The notes under the pieces: model-generated | Database searches by the model: none | What the model was told of the DNA's origin: nothing | The model's input: the letters and a program-made list of their open reading frames with translations, nothing else | In this document: piece after piece, positions 16,656-25,077 of the stretch | Numbering within the stretch: position 1 is the stretch's first letter | Layout of the letters: each line of letters starts with the position of its first letter | DNA from: Leptolyngbya boryana PCC 6306 | GTDB taxonomy: Bacteria > Cyanobacteriota > Cyanobacteriia > Leptolyngbyales > Leptolyngbyaceae | Length of the DNA stretch: 64,000 nt | Reading direction: 5' to 3' | Assembly: GCF_000353285.1 (NCBI RefSeq) | Contig: NZ_KB731324.1 | Span: 1,382,577 to 1,446,576, forward strand | Translations under genes and position numbers: made by a program

Positions 16656-17247
16656 GGTTGGGTATCCTTTGGTGAGATTTAGTTTGCTGAGTGTTCGGGG
16701 GTAAGGTCTTGCTCCCGAACATTTTTTGAGACAAGTCAATAGGGTTGCCGAAGTCATCGGTGAGGATTTCGATGTCTTCTCGGCTCATTGCTTCTGCGAT
16801 CGCGATTCTTCGAGTCGCCGGATCTTTGAGCCATTGCCGCAAGCGATCGAGGTCGAAAACTGTTCCCGCAATGCATTCTTCTGCGGTCGGAATTGGCATT
16901 GGTTTGGCGATTTGGGGTGTCGCCGCTTTCAGCATCTGCTGAATCCGCTTGATCGCGGCTCTTGCCTCGGCTTGCTGTTCTGGGGGGAGTTCCTCGATCG
17001 TCGGTGGTAGTTGTTCTGGGGGTGAGGGATGCGATCGGCGAAGCGCGTGAACCGCGTCAACGAAATCTTTTGGCGCAGGGAATTTGCCCTCAAAAAAGAA
17101 CTGTTCCGCTACTTGCACAAATTCTTCGGTGGTCATTCGCTCTGCGATCGCGGTGTAGAACTTTCGGTAGGTTTCAGAACCGAAATTTTTGCTGTGTTGG
17201 TCACAGAGAGCGTTGAAATGCTCTCCAAACAGGTCTTTGTCAATCAT
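16639..17247 (-). CDS. Probable replicative helicase loader-like protein
   Basis: A 202-residue protein. The first 65 residues (FGEHFNALCDQHSKNFG, then MTTEEFVQVAEQFFFEGKFPAP) resemble the N-terminal helical domain of phage helicase loaders, where FP-x-P is common. A Pro-rich linker follows. Gene order, directly after a winged-helix replication protein, fits. Evidence is moderate. Confidence 0.5.
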   Translation of the reverse strand: MIDKDLFGEHFNALCDQHSKNFGSETYRKFYTAIAERMTTEEFVQVAEQFFFEGKFPAPKDFVDAVHALRRSHPSPPEQLPPTIEELPPEQQAEARAAIKRIQQMLKAATPQIAKPMPIPTAEECIAGTVFDLDRLRQWLKDPATRRIAIAEAMSREDIEILTDDFGNPIDLSQKMFGSKTLPPNTQQTKSHQRIPNHALRN

Positions 17248-17254
17248 GGCTACC

Positions 17255-18343
17255 TCAAAGGTTTTTTAACGCTTCTGTGATCAGCGTTTTTCGCTCCGTA
17301 GACCGCCGATCGAGAGGGGGAGTAGTGTGAATATCCATTTCGCCGCGTTGGACGGCTTGATAGTCATTCCAGAGTCCTTCCAGCTTCAAAATGCCGTCCT
17401 CTGACCTCTGGCAGTTGAGAACATAGCTTCGCCCCTTGATTCGGGGGTGCATATCGTTTTTTGGAAGCTGATTGCCAACAAACTCAGCAAATTCAGGCAG
17501 CGGTTGCCGATCTTCGCCCTCCCAGAGGTAGCGATGCGTGAACTGCCGATCGAAGCGCTCGACTGAACTAAATTGTGATGACGAAAAATCGCGCCGCGCG
17601 CTGGAAAATTGATCCTCACCCGTCGATCGCTCGGTTGCGACTTGTTGTTCAAGGTTTGGAACCGTAGCGAGGATCTCGATTCGATCAGAATCTTTCCCGC
17701 TGACCGGATCTTTCTCCCCCTCTCTTCCGTCGATCGTGTTTGAGGGGGTAGGGGGAGAGATCTGATCCTTAGCTGAAGAAAGATCTGAAGAAAGATCTGA
17801 AAAAGAGTTGAGAGGTTCCCGAAACTCTTGCGTAGCTTCCGTTTCAGGGATCGTTTGTGCGGCATCCTGCACTGGGTGTGCGGCATCCTGCACTGGGTGT
17901 GCGGCATCCTGCACTGGGTGTGCGGCATCCTGCACTGGGTGTGCGGCATCCTGCACTGGGTGTGCGGCATCCTGCACTGGGTGTGCGGCATCCTGCACTG
18001 GGTGTGCGGCATCCTGCACTGGGTGTGCGGCATCCTGCACAGTTGTGCGGGAATTTTCAGCGGCATCAATGATTCGCAATTCGACTGCGCCAAGGATGTT
18101 TTCTTCAAGAACACCGTCCGCGATTAGAGCTGCTTTCGCGTCGTAAAATGTTCGTCGCTTGATCTTCCAGCGATCGCAAAACTCGGTTATGTTGTCGATT
18201 CGATACCACCAGCCTTCTTTCCTCAATGCCAGCAAGAGGTGATAGAGATAGCCCGTTGGTGTGTAGTACTTCTTGCCTTCTTTAGTCCAGTTCTTGAAGA
18301 CCTGTTGCGAAGTTAAGCGAGCATGAGGTTCTTTGCGGCTCAC
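17255..18343 (-). CDS. Winged-helix replication protein with (QDAAHPV)n repeat
   Basis: A 362-residue protein. The N-terminal 90 residues form a winged helix typical of phage and plasmid replication proteins ([38 protein letters not shown]). Then come eight perfect heptads QDAAHPV plus a partial ninth, a Ser-rich low-complexity linker, and a C-terminal domain ([14 protein letters not shown], then [13 protein letters not shown]). GTG start with GGAGG 7 nt upstream. Likely initiator or primosome protein; the candidate origin lies just upstream. Confidence 0.65.
   Translation of the reverse strand: MSRKEPHARLTSQQVFKNWTKEGKKYYTPTGYLYHLLLALRKEGWWYRIDNITEFCDRWKIKRRTFYDAKAALIADGVLEENILGAVELRIIDAAENSRTTVQDAAHPVQDAAHPVQDAAHPVQDAAHPVQDAAHPVQDAAHPVQDAAHPVQDAAHPVQDAAQTIPETEATQEFREPLNSFSDLSSDLSSAKDQISPPTPSNTIDGREGEKDPVSGKDSDRIEILATVPNLEQQVATERSTGEDQFSSARRDFSSSQFSSVERFDRQFTHRYLWEGEDRQPLPEFAEFVGNQLPKNDMHPRIKGRSYVLNCQRSEDGILKLEGLWNDYQAVQRGEMDIHTTPPLDRRSTERKTLITEALKNL
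17856..18041 (-). repeat. 21-bp tandem repeat, nearly nine units
   Basis: Nearly nine units of a 21-bp sequence (plus strand TGTGCGGCATCCTGCACTGGG), almost without mismatch, lie inside the replication gene and encode QDAAHPV. The near identity implies recent expansion. The unit length keeps the frame whatever the copy number. Confidence 0.97.
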
Positions 18344-18775
18344 CTTGCACCTCCGAAGTCCGATCGCAAATTGATACTAAGCACGATCGACGAAACAAAT
18401 CGCGCAAACTCAATCAGTACCAATGCTCTAGAGGGATCGCCGAAGTTGCGGCTAGGTCGAACCTGAAAAAATTGAGTGCAAAAATCTACCGAAAGGCGTA
18501 TCCCTGATACCCTTTCGCTTTTCGAGGTGGATCGCATATATTAGAGTTAATCCGCAAATTTACGGATCTGATTGAGTGAACAGTTGATTAGCGAGCAGTT
18601 GACAAGTGAATGGTTGATTGATTTGTTGGTTGATTGGTTGACGCAGATTTACGGGCGAATTAGCGGACAAAACAAAACAAGTCGTCTGAGCCTGGTTAGC
18701 TCCCAGGAAGGACAAAAATGAACAATCTACCGAACGTGCCGTGTATCTGTGCTAGAGATGTGCGGCATTGTTCTT
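18344..18775. other. Non-coding region with iteron-like repeats; candidate replication origin
   Basis: This 432-bp stretch has no convincing long gene. GTTGA-type words occur at 18583, 18598, 18613, 18629 and 18637 in the same orientation (spacings 15, 15, 16, 8). An inverted repeat TCCGCAAATTTACGGA sits at 18551-18566. Low GC and a position directly upstream of the replication protein fit an iteron origin. A 28-codon rightward frame at 18718-18804 has a ribosome-binding site (AGGAAGG) but no other support. A 65-codon leftward frame (18340-18537) lacks one. Confidence 0.45.
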
Positions 18776-19093
18776 TTAGGCAGATTTCGAGGCGGGGTTG
18801 AAGTATTCAGTTAGCGCCTGAACCACGATCGCGGCTGGATAAACTTTGCGCGTTGCCGCTTCTAAGCGAATTTTGCTGTCTACGTCATCGGGAATCGAAA
18901 ACCACGCGGTTCGACCCCCTTGGCGAAAATAAGGCTCTAGATTTTGCGATCGCAATCTAAAATATTGCTCGATCGCTTCGACCAGAATATCGGACTGAAT
19001 GCGTTGGGTTCGATCTACCTCCCGCTCAAGCGTGCTGATGAGCGCGGGAGGCAATCGAAACCCTTTAATCACGTTGCCGAGCTTTGCAGGCAT
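18776..19093 (-). CDS. Ribbon-helix-helix-like DNA-binding protein
   Basis: About 105 residues starting at MPAKLGN. Two similar halves, each a short strand with two helices (GFRLPPALISTLEREVD...; WFSIPDDVDSKIRLEAATR...), look like tandem ribbon-helix-helix units. It probably represses its own divergent promoter region. Confidence 0.55.
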   Translation of the reverse strand: MPAKLGNVIKGFRLPPALISTLEREVDRTQRIQSDILVEAIEQYFRLRSQNLEPYFRQGGRTAWFSIPDDVDSKIRLEAATRKVYPAAIVVQALTEYFNPASKSA

Positions 19094-19148
19094 GGTTGAC
19101 TTCTCAGGACTCAATTTGATTACAGAGTGATTATGCAGGTAAATCGTG

Positions 19149-19209
19149 TGACCGTCAAGTGGTCAATTTGATGACTACATGAAATTCAATATTGCTGATT
19201 TCGTGGTCA
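19149..19209. promoter_or_regulatory. Operator-like GGTCA repeats between divergent regulators
   Basis: TGACC-gtcaagt-GGTCA forms an inverted repeat (19149-19165). More half sites follow (TGAC at 19172, GGTCA at 19205). The site lies between the leftward ribbon-helix-helix gene and the rightward HTH gene, so either could bind it. Confidence 0.5.
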
Positions 19210-19251
19210 TTAGTTTTCGGCTAATGTGATGCCGACGCAAGCTAGAAAGTT

Positions 19252-19614
19252 ATGGACGAAAATTATCGCGATCGCTTAATCGAGCTATTGCGAAAGATGC
19301 GCGGAGAGTCGGGATCAGAGCAGGTGATATCTTGGCGAACACTGGCGCGCAACCTGGATATTCCGCAATCGACGCTGCAATCGTATGTCGCGGGGGACAA
19401 ACTTCCAGAAATTGAGCAGCGCGAAAAGATCGCCAAAGGGTTGAAATGGACACGCGAAGAATTAGATGCGTATCTGGAAGATCGCATCCTGGAACCAACA
19501 AAATCAATCGACGAAATTTGCCGGGAGATCAGAACTGTTCGCGATATCGACGATTTAGAGCGAATCGCTAGGGTCACTCTCGCCCAGTTGACTCGAATGG
19601 CTAAAAGTCTGTAA
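19252..19614 (+). CDS. XRE-family transcriptional regulator
   Basis: 120 residues; a lambda-repressor-type HTH covers about 25-75 (WRTLARNLDIPQSTLQSYVAG, PEIEQREKIAKGL), followed by a helical C-terminal part. It runs against the surrounding leftward operon, so it is a candidate second regulator of the early region. Confidence 0.75.
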   Translation: MDENYRDRLIELLRKMRGESGSEQVISWRTLARNLDIPQSTLQSYVAGDKLPEIEQREKIAKGLKWTREELDAYLEDRILEPTKSIDEICREIRTVRDIDDLERIARVTLAQLTRMAKSL

Positions 19615-19794
19615 TGCCTGCTCTGTGGCTTGCTCCAGTAGCGTAGTCAACCTATCTTCTTTGCGATCGCTAACTGAGGCGTGATTATCTGCAATCTCGG
19701 CTAGGCGGTCTAAAACTTCTGCGAAGCCGTGTCGCTCAACTAGCTGCATCAGCGTAGATCTAAGAGTTTGGTTTTGCATTGCCTGTGATGTCAT
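19555..19794 (-). CDS. Small helical hypothetical protein
   Basis: 79 residues; LMQLVERHGFAEVLDRLAEIA resembles short phage and plasmid proteins that have the G-F-x-x-V-L-x-x-L-A pattern. It overlaps the 3' end of the rightward XRE gene by 60 bp on the opposite strand. Confidence 0.5.
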   Translation of the reverse strand: MTSQAMQNQTLRSTLMQLVERHGFAEVLDRLAEIADNHASVSDRKEDRLTTLLEQATEQALQTFSHSSQLGESDPSDSL

Positions 19795-19837
19795 TTCATT
19801 GTTGAAAGTTTAGTACTTTTGTTCGTGGTTTGCATGT

Positions 19838-20635
19838 TCACGACCATTCATTTTGTTCGGGTGCGGAGTGAATTGGAGCGGCTTGCGAGTTATACAGTGC
19901 GGCTTTCGATTTATCCTGCAAGAGCTTGCAAAGTTCGTCGTATTTCGCGATCGTAATCTCAGTTGACGAAGTGAAGTTGTGTTCCGAGAGAAGTTTTTTC
20001 GCGGCTCCGTCTGTCCAGCCGTTATTTTTGGCGATCGTGTAGAACCGGGTGCGCTGTGCTGCGGTGATGATTTTGGGGGTGTTTCCGTTGATTGTCCCCC
20101 CGAACGGTTTGGGCGGTGGCTTTGGTGTTGTTCTGGGGGTGGAACCGTTGGCGATCTGCTGATTGTTGCGATAGTGCGTTGCTGCACGTCCATTGCCGCC
20201 TTTCTGCATGTAGCGGACAAAGTTCTCTTTCGTGTCCTTATCGGCTTGCTCATCCAAGTATCGGGCGATGCCATGAAGCTCGCAGCTATTCTTGAAAGCG
20301 TCGGCGGTAGCGCGTTCTCCAGCCGACCCGCGCGCCATATTTTTGCCCGCGTTACTGATCAATTTGAGCGGTGCATAGCCCGGCGCTTCACGGCTCACCC
20401 CGCAAATGGTGATCTTGCATCGAATGCAAATTTCTTCTTCGATAACGATCGGGTCAGAGTACTCAACCTCCCAATCTGGGCAGACCTCATCTAAGCGATC
20501 GCGGATTTTTTGCCATTTTACGAAATACCAAATCGCCTTAGTTCCAGGCAATTCGCGCTCGTCGTGGTCTTCTGGGGGAAACCAAGCCTTGAGCTTTGGT
20601 TGAATTTCTTTGAATCTTTCGAGGTCGATCGTCAT
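19838..20635 (-). CDS. Rad52/22-family single-strand annealing protein
   Basis: 265 residues. The N-terminal 130 residues match the Rad52-like annealing core: TKAIWYFVKWQKIRDRLDEV, a basic middle, then GSAGERATADAFKNSCELHGIARYL. A Pro-rich linker and a C-terminal helical domain (ITAAQRTRFYTIAKNNGW) follow. It anneals complementary strands in phage recombination. No partner exonuclease is visible nearby. Confidence 0.8.
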   Translation of the reverse strand: MTIDLERFKEIQPKLKAWFPPEDHDERELPGTKAIWYFVKWQKIRDRLDEVCPDWEVEYSDPIVIEEEICIRCKITICGVSREAPGYAPLKLISNAGKNMARGSAGERATADAFKNSCELHGIARYLDEQADKDTKENFVRYMQKGGNGRAATHYRNNQQIANGSTPRTTPKPPPKPFGGTINGNTPKIITAAQRTRFYTIAKNNGWTDGAAKKLLSEHNFTSSTEITIAKYDELCKLLQDKSKAALYNSQAAPIHSAPEQNEWS

Positions 20636-20639
20636 TTTT

Positions 20640-20909
20640 TTACTCCTTTACAGGTTCGTCGATCATTTGCATTTGCAGGAGCAATCCTTCGATCGCTTTC
20701 TGAGCCAAGTCGATAATCTTGCGTTCATCGTCATGAAACCCTTGTCGCATGGCAATCTTGACTAATGCTTGCCACATTTGTTTTACGTCGGCGGTTTCAA
20801 GAGCCTGCTTTGCTGTGCTGGCTAACTGCTTTTCCTCAGTGAAGAATGCAGGGTGTGTACTGATTTCGAGCAAGGCTCTGTAGATGATCTGAAACTGTTC
20901 TGTCAGCAT
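20640..20909 (-). CDS. Hypothetical helical protein
   Basis: 89 residues, all helical, acidic. Contains QIIYRALLEISTHPAFF and a C-terminal Met/Leu-rich helix. Upstream neighbour of the annealing protein; no family recognised. Confidence 0.55.
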   Translation of the reverse strand: MLTEQFQIIYRALLEISTHPAFFTEEKQLASTAKQALETADVKQMWQALVKIAMRQGFHDDERKIIDLAQKAIEGLLLQMQMIDEPVKE

Positions 20910-20940
20910 GTTGATGTCTCGGTTTGAGTGTTTGGGGACT

Positions 20941-21600
20941 TCATGATTCTGGGGACTCGCGATTGATTTCGCTCAGTCGATCGTAGATTGGGGCTGAGTT
21001 CTGGATGTTGCGATAGGTACGGCTTCCGGGTTGCATCAGGTAGCGCAGTTCAGCGCGGTTTGCGGCTTGAACATCTGGGGGCAGATCAGAGGAATGCAGA
21101 ATTTCGTTCGGGGGTAACGCTTTTCGCTGTTCTGGGGTGCGATCTGCGAGGGCTTGGAGAATTTCGGATTTAAAGCGATCGAGGTCTTGGCGATAGTCAG
21201 GGGCTTTCCATCCAGTAATGCTCTGAACCCAAGACTCAAGACCCATCTCAGCGAATTTTGTCAGACTGAAAATTGCCTCTTTCTTGCCTTTGCTGGCATA
21301 GTGGCTGATTACCGTGATGCAAAATTTTGAACGGTAAATTTTGAGATTTCCCGCTTCTATGCCGTTGACGGTAGCACGATCGTCATTACGCAAAAGGGTG
21401 TAGCTTGCTTCCGTAAAGGCTTTCAGCGCATCTGGAGCCTCAGAAGTTACAAGGGTGTTTCCGAGTCGAGAAACCGTGGAAGGACTGACACCGCAAAGCT
21501 TTGCGAGTCCCGACAGGCTAATACCACTTTCACCTGTTGTCTCAATTGTGTAAAACTCAACTCCGTTCTGTTCGGTCTTCAAAAGTGCGATCGCGCTCAT
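20941..21600 (-). CDS. HTH protein, possible antirepressor
   Basis: About 219 residues starting behind GAGGAG at 21600. The N-terminus has an HTH (GISLSGLAKLCGVSPSTVSRL). The middle (RSKFCITVISHYASKGKK, then FAEMGLESWVQSITGW) is shared by cyanobacterial phage-like proteins that resemble antirepressors. Second or third gene after the early promoter, which fits a regulator. Confidence 0.6.
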   Translation of the reverse strand: MSAIALLKTEQNGVEFYTIETTGESGISLSGLAKLCGVSPSTVSRLGNTLVTSEAPDALKAFTEASYTLLRNDDRATVNGIEAGNLKIYRSKFCITVISHYASKGKKEAIFSLTKFAEMGLESWVQSITGWKAPDYRQDLDRFKSEILQALADRTPEQRKALPPNEILHSSDLPPDVQAANRAELRYLMQPGSRTYRNIQNSAPIYDRLSEINRESPES

Positions 21601-21622
21601 GATTTCTCCTCGTTCGTTTGAT

Positions 21623-22474
21623 TTAGTGATTTCTCCACGGGAATCGGCTAGCGTCCCTGCTCTCAGCAATGAAGCGGTGGGAATCGTTTTCGGTATCAAT
21701 GGTTAGTCGAATCTCATCTGGATCAAGGTCAGGATTGCGATCGCAAGAAACTGATCTCCAGCCTCCCTCTTCCATGACTCGCCAGTTTTGACACTCGGAA
21801 TAGAGACTCGCCTCTGTCGCCGCATTCAACAGGCTCAAAACTTCGCTCAACCCAACAGGCTCATAAGTCTTGTCATCACCAGTTGCGTCTTTATACAAGG
21901 CGTATCGATCTTGCTGTGCGGGCATAACATCTAAAAACAACTGAACGACCTTCTTTGCCGAATCAGCAATTCTTGACAGGTCTTCAGGAAGTTGAAGTAA
22001 CTGATCGTTGAAATCAACAACTGTGACGTAATGCCCTAGCAAGCCTGTTTCACGCTCTCCGACGATGCCGGAAATTTGCTTTTCTTGCTGCAATAGCTGG
22101 ACATGATCGCGAATCTGGTGATAGAGCATTATCGAAGCCATTCCTTCAGGCTTGATGAAAGAACCAAGTTTCTGATACCATCCAGCGCCTTCCTGAACCT
22201 CTTCGGGTGCGTCTAGTGCCCAACCCTTTGGATCTGCCGCAAACCGTCGCAAAAAGTTTTTAGCAAAATCGCCAGCATCCAAACCAGCTAAGCCATAGTA
22301 AATTTCTTCATCTTTGAGAAGCTCAATTTTGACTCGCTTTCGTCCGCTGCTAGTACCGCAAAACATTGCGCTAGACAAAAGTTCAGATAGTCCTTTAGGC
22401 GTGTAGAGGTCTGGATATACCTGCTCGACTTTTGCGATCGCCCATCTAAATCTTTCTGGAATAACTTCGTGCAT
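21623..22474 (-). CDS. Hypothetical protein, first gene of the leftward early operon
   Basis: 283 residues with AAGGAAG before ATG. No recognised motif. It is acidic and mixed alpha-beta. It is the first gene behind the strong early promoter, a place where phages often carry host-takeover proteins. Confidence 0.6.
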   Translation of the reverse strand: MHEVIPERFRWAIAKVEQVYPDLYTPKGLSELLSSAMFCGTSSGRKRVKIELLKDEEIYYGLAGLDAGDFAKNFLRRFAADPKGWALDAPEEVQEGAGWYQKLGSFIKPEGMASIMLYHQIRDHVQLLQQEKQISGIVGERETGLLGHYVTVVDFNDQLLQLPEDLSRIADSAKKVVQLFLDVMPAQQDRYALYKDATGDDKTYEPVGLSEVLSLLNAATEASLYSECQNWRVMEEGGWRSVSCDRNPDLDPDEIRLTIDTENDSHRFIAESRDASRFPWRNH

Positions 22475-22516
22475 AATTCCGTGATCTTCCTTTGTTCTGG
22501 GGTATGATTTCCTAAA

Positions 22517-22544
22517 TTTATATCGCTCAAAGCGATATTGTCAA
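22517..22544 (-). promoter_or_regulatory. Early leftward promoter with operator in the spacer
   Basis: On the minus strand the -35 is a perfect TTGACA (22544-22539), the spacer 16 bp and the -10 TATAAA (22522-22517). The spacer is almost filled by a perfect inverted repeat ATATCGCT-caa-AGCGATAT (22520-22538). A repressor bound there would block the operon, as in lysogeny switches. Confidence 0.85.
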
Positions 22545-22554
22545 CGCTTAAAAC

Positions 22555-22567
22555 GACATATTATGTC
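22555..22567. promoter_or_regulatory. Second operator-like inverted repeat
   Basis: GACATA-T-TATGTC, a perfect 6-bp inverted repeat with a 1-bp centre, lies 10 bp upstream of the leftward -35. It differs in sequence from the spacer operator, so a second regulator may bind here. Confidence 0.55.
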
Positions 22568-22601
22568 TTGCCAGCTCAATTAATAGCTGTTAGGTTGATA
22601 T

Positions 22602-22637
22602 TTGTATCGGTGTAAAGACTGTTTTATAGTGCGGAGG
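22602..22637 (+). promoter_or_regulatory. Rightward promoter and ribosome-binding site of the repressor gene
   Basis: TTGTAT (22602-22607), a 17-bp spacer and TATAGT (22625-22630) precede GGAGG at 22633-22637. It diverges from the early promoter. Confidence 0.6.
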
Positions 22638-22644
22638 TTGCTTT

Positions 22645-22890
22645 ATGCCTGGAATTGTGCCAACAAAATGGAAGCTCGCGGAAGTGTTAGCCAGACACAA
22701 AATCAAGAACAAAGAATTGGCGGAGCGTCTCGGCGTTCGACCGAACACAATCAGCGATTTAAAGCGAGCTGATTCGATGCCCCGAATTGATGGCAAAAAA
22801 CTGGATGAGCTAGCGGCTGCGATTACCGCTCTGTCGAAAATTGGAGGGACGGTGCGAGGAATCGATCTGCTTGAAGACAGAGAGGAATGA
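22645..22890 (+). CDS. Cro/CI-type HTH regulator
   Basis: 81 residues: a single HTH (VLARHKIKNKELAERLGVRPNTISDL) with short flanks, too short to have a LexA-like cleavage domain. Divergent from the early operon and separated from it by two perfect operators, so it is the best candidate for the lysogeny repressor or Cro equivalent. Confidence 0.8.
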   Translation: MPGIVPTKWKLAEVLARHKIKNKELAERLGVRPNTISDLKRADSMPRIDGKKLDELAAAITALSKIGGTVRGIDLLEDREE

Positions 22891-22902
22891 AACCTACACA
22901 AC

Positions 22903-22933
22903 AAAAAAGACGGTACGAGTGATTCGTACCGTC
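22903..22933 (-). terminator. Terminator of the partition operon
   Basis: A perfect 10-bp stem GACGGTACGA / TCGTACCGTC with a 5-nt loop is followed on the minus strand by six T. Confidence 0.9.
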
Positions 22934-22954
22934 TGACAGCTTGCCGATAAACCC

Positions 22955-23491
22955 CTATAAGCTCAAGTACTCCGAGAGTAACGGGAGCTTAGTTTTCCCT
23001 ACTCCACATCGCAGCTTTGTAAGAAAAGCAAGGTTCTTCGGTTGGTTCATCTTACGATGCTCACAGATTGCTCTCGCAATTAACGCCGAATTCAGCTTGC
23101 TCAGAGACGGATTGCGCGATCGCGCAATTTCTAGAACTTCTACGATCGACTTCTCAGAAGCAGCAAGAACATTGATTTGAATGGATTGCCCAGTTTCGAT
23201 TTGCATCTGAGCGTGCATTGCGTCATCTGCCACAATGCACCAAACGAAATCGAGTTTAGCCAGCCGCGCTGCTTCGAGGATTTGAGTATTGATCGTCGCT
23301 TGGTATTTGTCTTCTCCCAACAGCTTCACCACAACTGGAAGTAAGTTCTTACCCGTGGCTTGCAATTGAACTGAGATTGCTTGAATGACGATCGAGGGTA
23401 AGTCGGACTTACCTTTGATAAATTTGACGGGAACGCGAATCAGTTCGCCGAGAGGAATCGCGATCGAGGGGTCATCGAGTACAAAAGTCAT
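22955..23491 (-). CDS. ParB-like partition protein
   Basis: 178 residues starting 3 bp after the parA stop. VKFIKGKSDLPSI and LLGEDKYQATINTQILEAARLAKLDFVWCIV resemble the N-terminal ParB/Srx-type fold of plasmid proteins. The C-terminal basic segment may bind DNA. Assigned mostly from position in the operon. Confidence 0.55.
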   Translation of the reverse strand: MTFVLDDPSIAIPLGELIRVPVKFIKGKSDLPSIVIQAISVQLQATGKNLLPVVVKLLGEDKYQATINTQILEAARLAKLDFVWCIVADDAMHAQMQIETGQSIQINVLAASEKSIVEVLEIARSRNPSLSKLNSALIARAICEHRKMNQPKNLAFLTKLRCGVGKTKLPLLSEYLSL

Positions 23492-23493
23492 GA

Positions 23494-24936
23494 TTAACGA
23501 TCCGTGAAGTTGTGGGACAAGAAGACTTTGTTAACAAGCTGGGTGTAGCAATTGGTGATGGGTGAGTTCTGCCAACAGACTACAGGCATATGCTTGAATT
23601 CGGCGGCTGTTATCTGTGTATAAGTATGTAGCCGCTCCTTGTATCGCTTACCCGTAAAGCCACGCTTTTGTAGTTCTGGCTCGATCGTGTTTTTGATCAA
23701 GTTGTCAGAATTGGTAGGGCAGTTACTATATACAATCCCCAGACTCCACGGTGCTAGATGCAAGCGTTCACCCCTAGCTCTCAATTCCCGCATAGAGGGA
23801 ATTGCCAACTGATCTACTTCGATCGCGTGGTGTAGCGCTTTTTCGCTTAGATTTGAGGGAATCAAGACAGTATCGCAAGTAAAAAGCACCGCCTTGCTCA
23901 GCGCGTCGATACTAGGTGATACATCGATCAAAATGTAGTCGTAATCCTGCTTCAAACAATGAACGATCTGCTTAAAAACAGGCTCAAATCGCACATTCGT
24001 CGATTTTTCGATTTGATTCTTGGCTTGACCACGATCGCGAGAATTTTCAAGATGTTCTCTAGAAGCTGAAAGAACATGCAGCTCAAAGGACTGTCCATCA
24101 CTTGTAGGGAAACTTTTTTCCTGAATTGCACCATGCAAGATGCTTTTCATGGCATCGAATTCGCGCAACTCGAATTTATTAGTGCATGAGCTAAGGTAGT
24201 CGGGGAAAGACGCAGGCTCTAGTCCTAGTCCCCTTGTCAAGTCGTTTTGAGGATCTAAGTCAACCAACAGAACCTTTTTTCCTGCCAATGCTAAGGTTGC
24301 GCCAATATTGAGTGTGTTCGTTGTCTTTGCAACGCCACCCTTTCGATTCCAAACTGTTGTAACTAGGGCGGGCTGAGGATTGCCCAGGCAGTATCCTAGT
24401 TGCCGCATCAATTCAGGAATGCTGGTTTTAGTCATTCGTTGTATTGGTGTGAGCGGGAAGATTAAGCCGTCAACCCGTCGCCATAACTGGAAGAAGTCAC
24501 CATTACATACCAAGCCATAAGGCGCGAGATACTGAGGCTTGACCAAATTGATATTGAGATACTGCTGAATCCCATTACTAATGTAGCCAACCGCCTCTTT
24601 GTAGTATGAGCTTTGCTGACAAGCACCGACGAAGTCTGCGCTTGAAGCATTTGCTAAGGCTGGATGACGCTTTTTATTCTCAATGACTAAAACCGGGGGT
24701 TGATTCAGGTCTTGGTAAATTAGTGCGTCGGGTATTAGTCCAGATTCCCCAGTGTTTGCAATGTTGGATGAAACAATTTGATGAGGCTTGAAACCAAGGG
24801 CAGCAATCATTGGAAACACCAGCGCGTTTTCAACTTGCCTCTCCGAGGCTTTATCGGAAAGCCCTGCCCAATCCTCAATAATTTTTCTCTGAGCCGCGGT
24901 CGGTTTAGTTTTGGTGTTCGGGGCGGATGCCACCAT
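23494..24936 (-). CDS. parA: HsdR-N-like nuclease domain fused to ParA ATPase
   Basis: 480 residues. The first 180 resemble the N-terminal nuclease domain of type I restriction subunits: ENALVFPMIAALGF, then PD at 69-70 and E86-x-K88 (VLVIENKKR) of a PD-(D/E)xK site, then CQQSSYYK. The rest is a ParA/MinD ATPase: deviant Walker A KGGVAKTT (199-206), Walker A' LLVDLDPQ (D226), and DYILIDVSPS as Walker B. ParA segregates plasmids or phage-plasmids. The added domain could be a catalytically active nuclease or a DNA-binding relic. Confidence 0.85.
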   Translation of the reverse strand: MVASAPNTKTKPTAAQRKIIEDWAGLSDKASERQVENALVFPMIAALGFKPHQIVSSNIANTGESGLIPDALIYQDLNQPPVLVIENKKRHPALANASSADFVGACQQSSYYKEAVGYISNGIQQYLNINLVKPQYLAPYGLVCNGDFFQLWRRVDGLIFPLTPIQRMTKTSIPELMRQLGYCLGNPQPALVTTVWNRKGGVAKTTNTLNIGATLALAGKKVLLVDLDPQNDLTRGLGLEPASFPDYLSSCTNKFELREFDAMKSILHGAIQEKSFPTSDGQSFELHVLSASREHLENSRDRGQAKNQIEKSTNVRFEPVFKQIVHCLKQDYDYILIDVSPSIDALSKAVLFTCDTVLIPSNLSEKALHHAIEVDQLAIPSMRELRARGERLHLAPWSLGIVYSNCPTNSDNLIKNTIEPELQKRGFTGKRYKERLHTYTQITAAEFKHMPVVCWQNSPITNCYTQLVNKVFLSHNFTDR

Positions 24937-24970
24937 GATGATCCCTCGATAACGACGATGAGATCAAAGT

Positions 24971-24988
24971 GCCCTCATAAATCAGGGC
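24971..24988. repeat. Inverted repeat upstream of parA
   Basis: GCCCT-cataaatc-AGGGC lies 35 bp upstream of the parA start. It could be an operator or centromere-like site for ParA/ParB. Only one copy is seen, so confidence is low. Confidence 0.3.
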
Positions 24989-25077
24989 TTCCAACAGAAT
25001 TATTCTCTTTCTGTGAAGGTTGTTTGCTGAGGAGAATTCGTAAGATACGATCGATTCAGGCAAGCTGAGGCAACCCC

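Noticed and set aside
17856-18041. CRISPR array
   Set aside because: Units are contiguous without unique spacers and keep the reading frame, so this is a protein repeat.
17808-18146. Three rightward frames opposite the replication gene with Cys- or His-rich repeats
   Set aside because: They are by-products of the 21-bp repeat, which is open in all frames; no ribosome-binding site or coding context.
18340-18537. A 65-codon leftward gene ending at the replication gene start
   Set aside because: No ribosome-binding site, unusual composition, and the GTGA overlap at its end can arise by chance; left inside the non-coding region.
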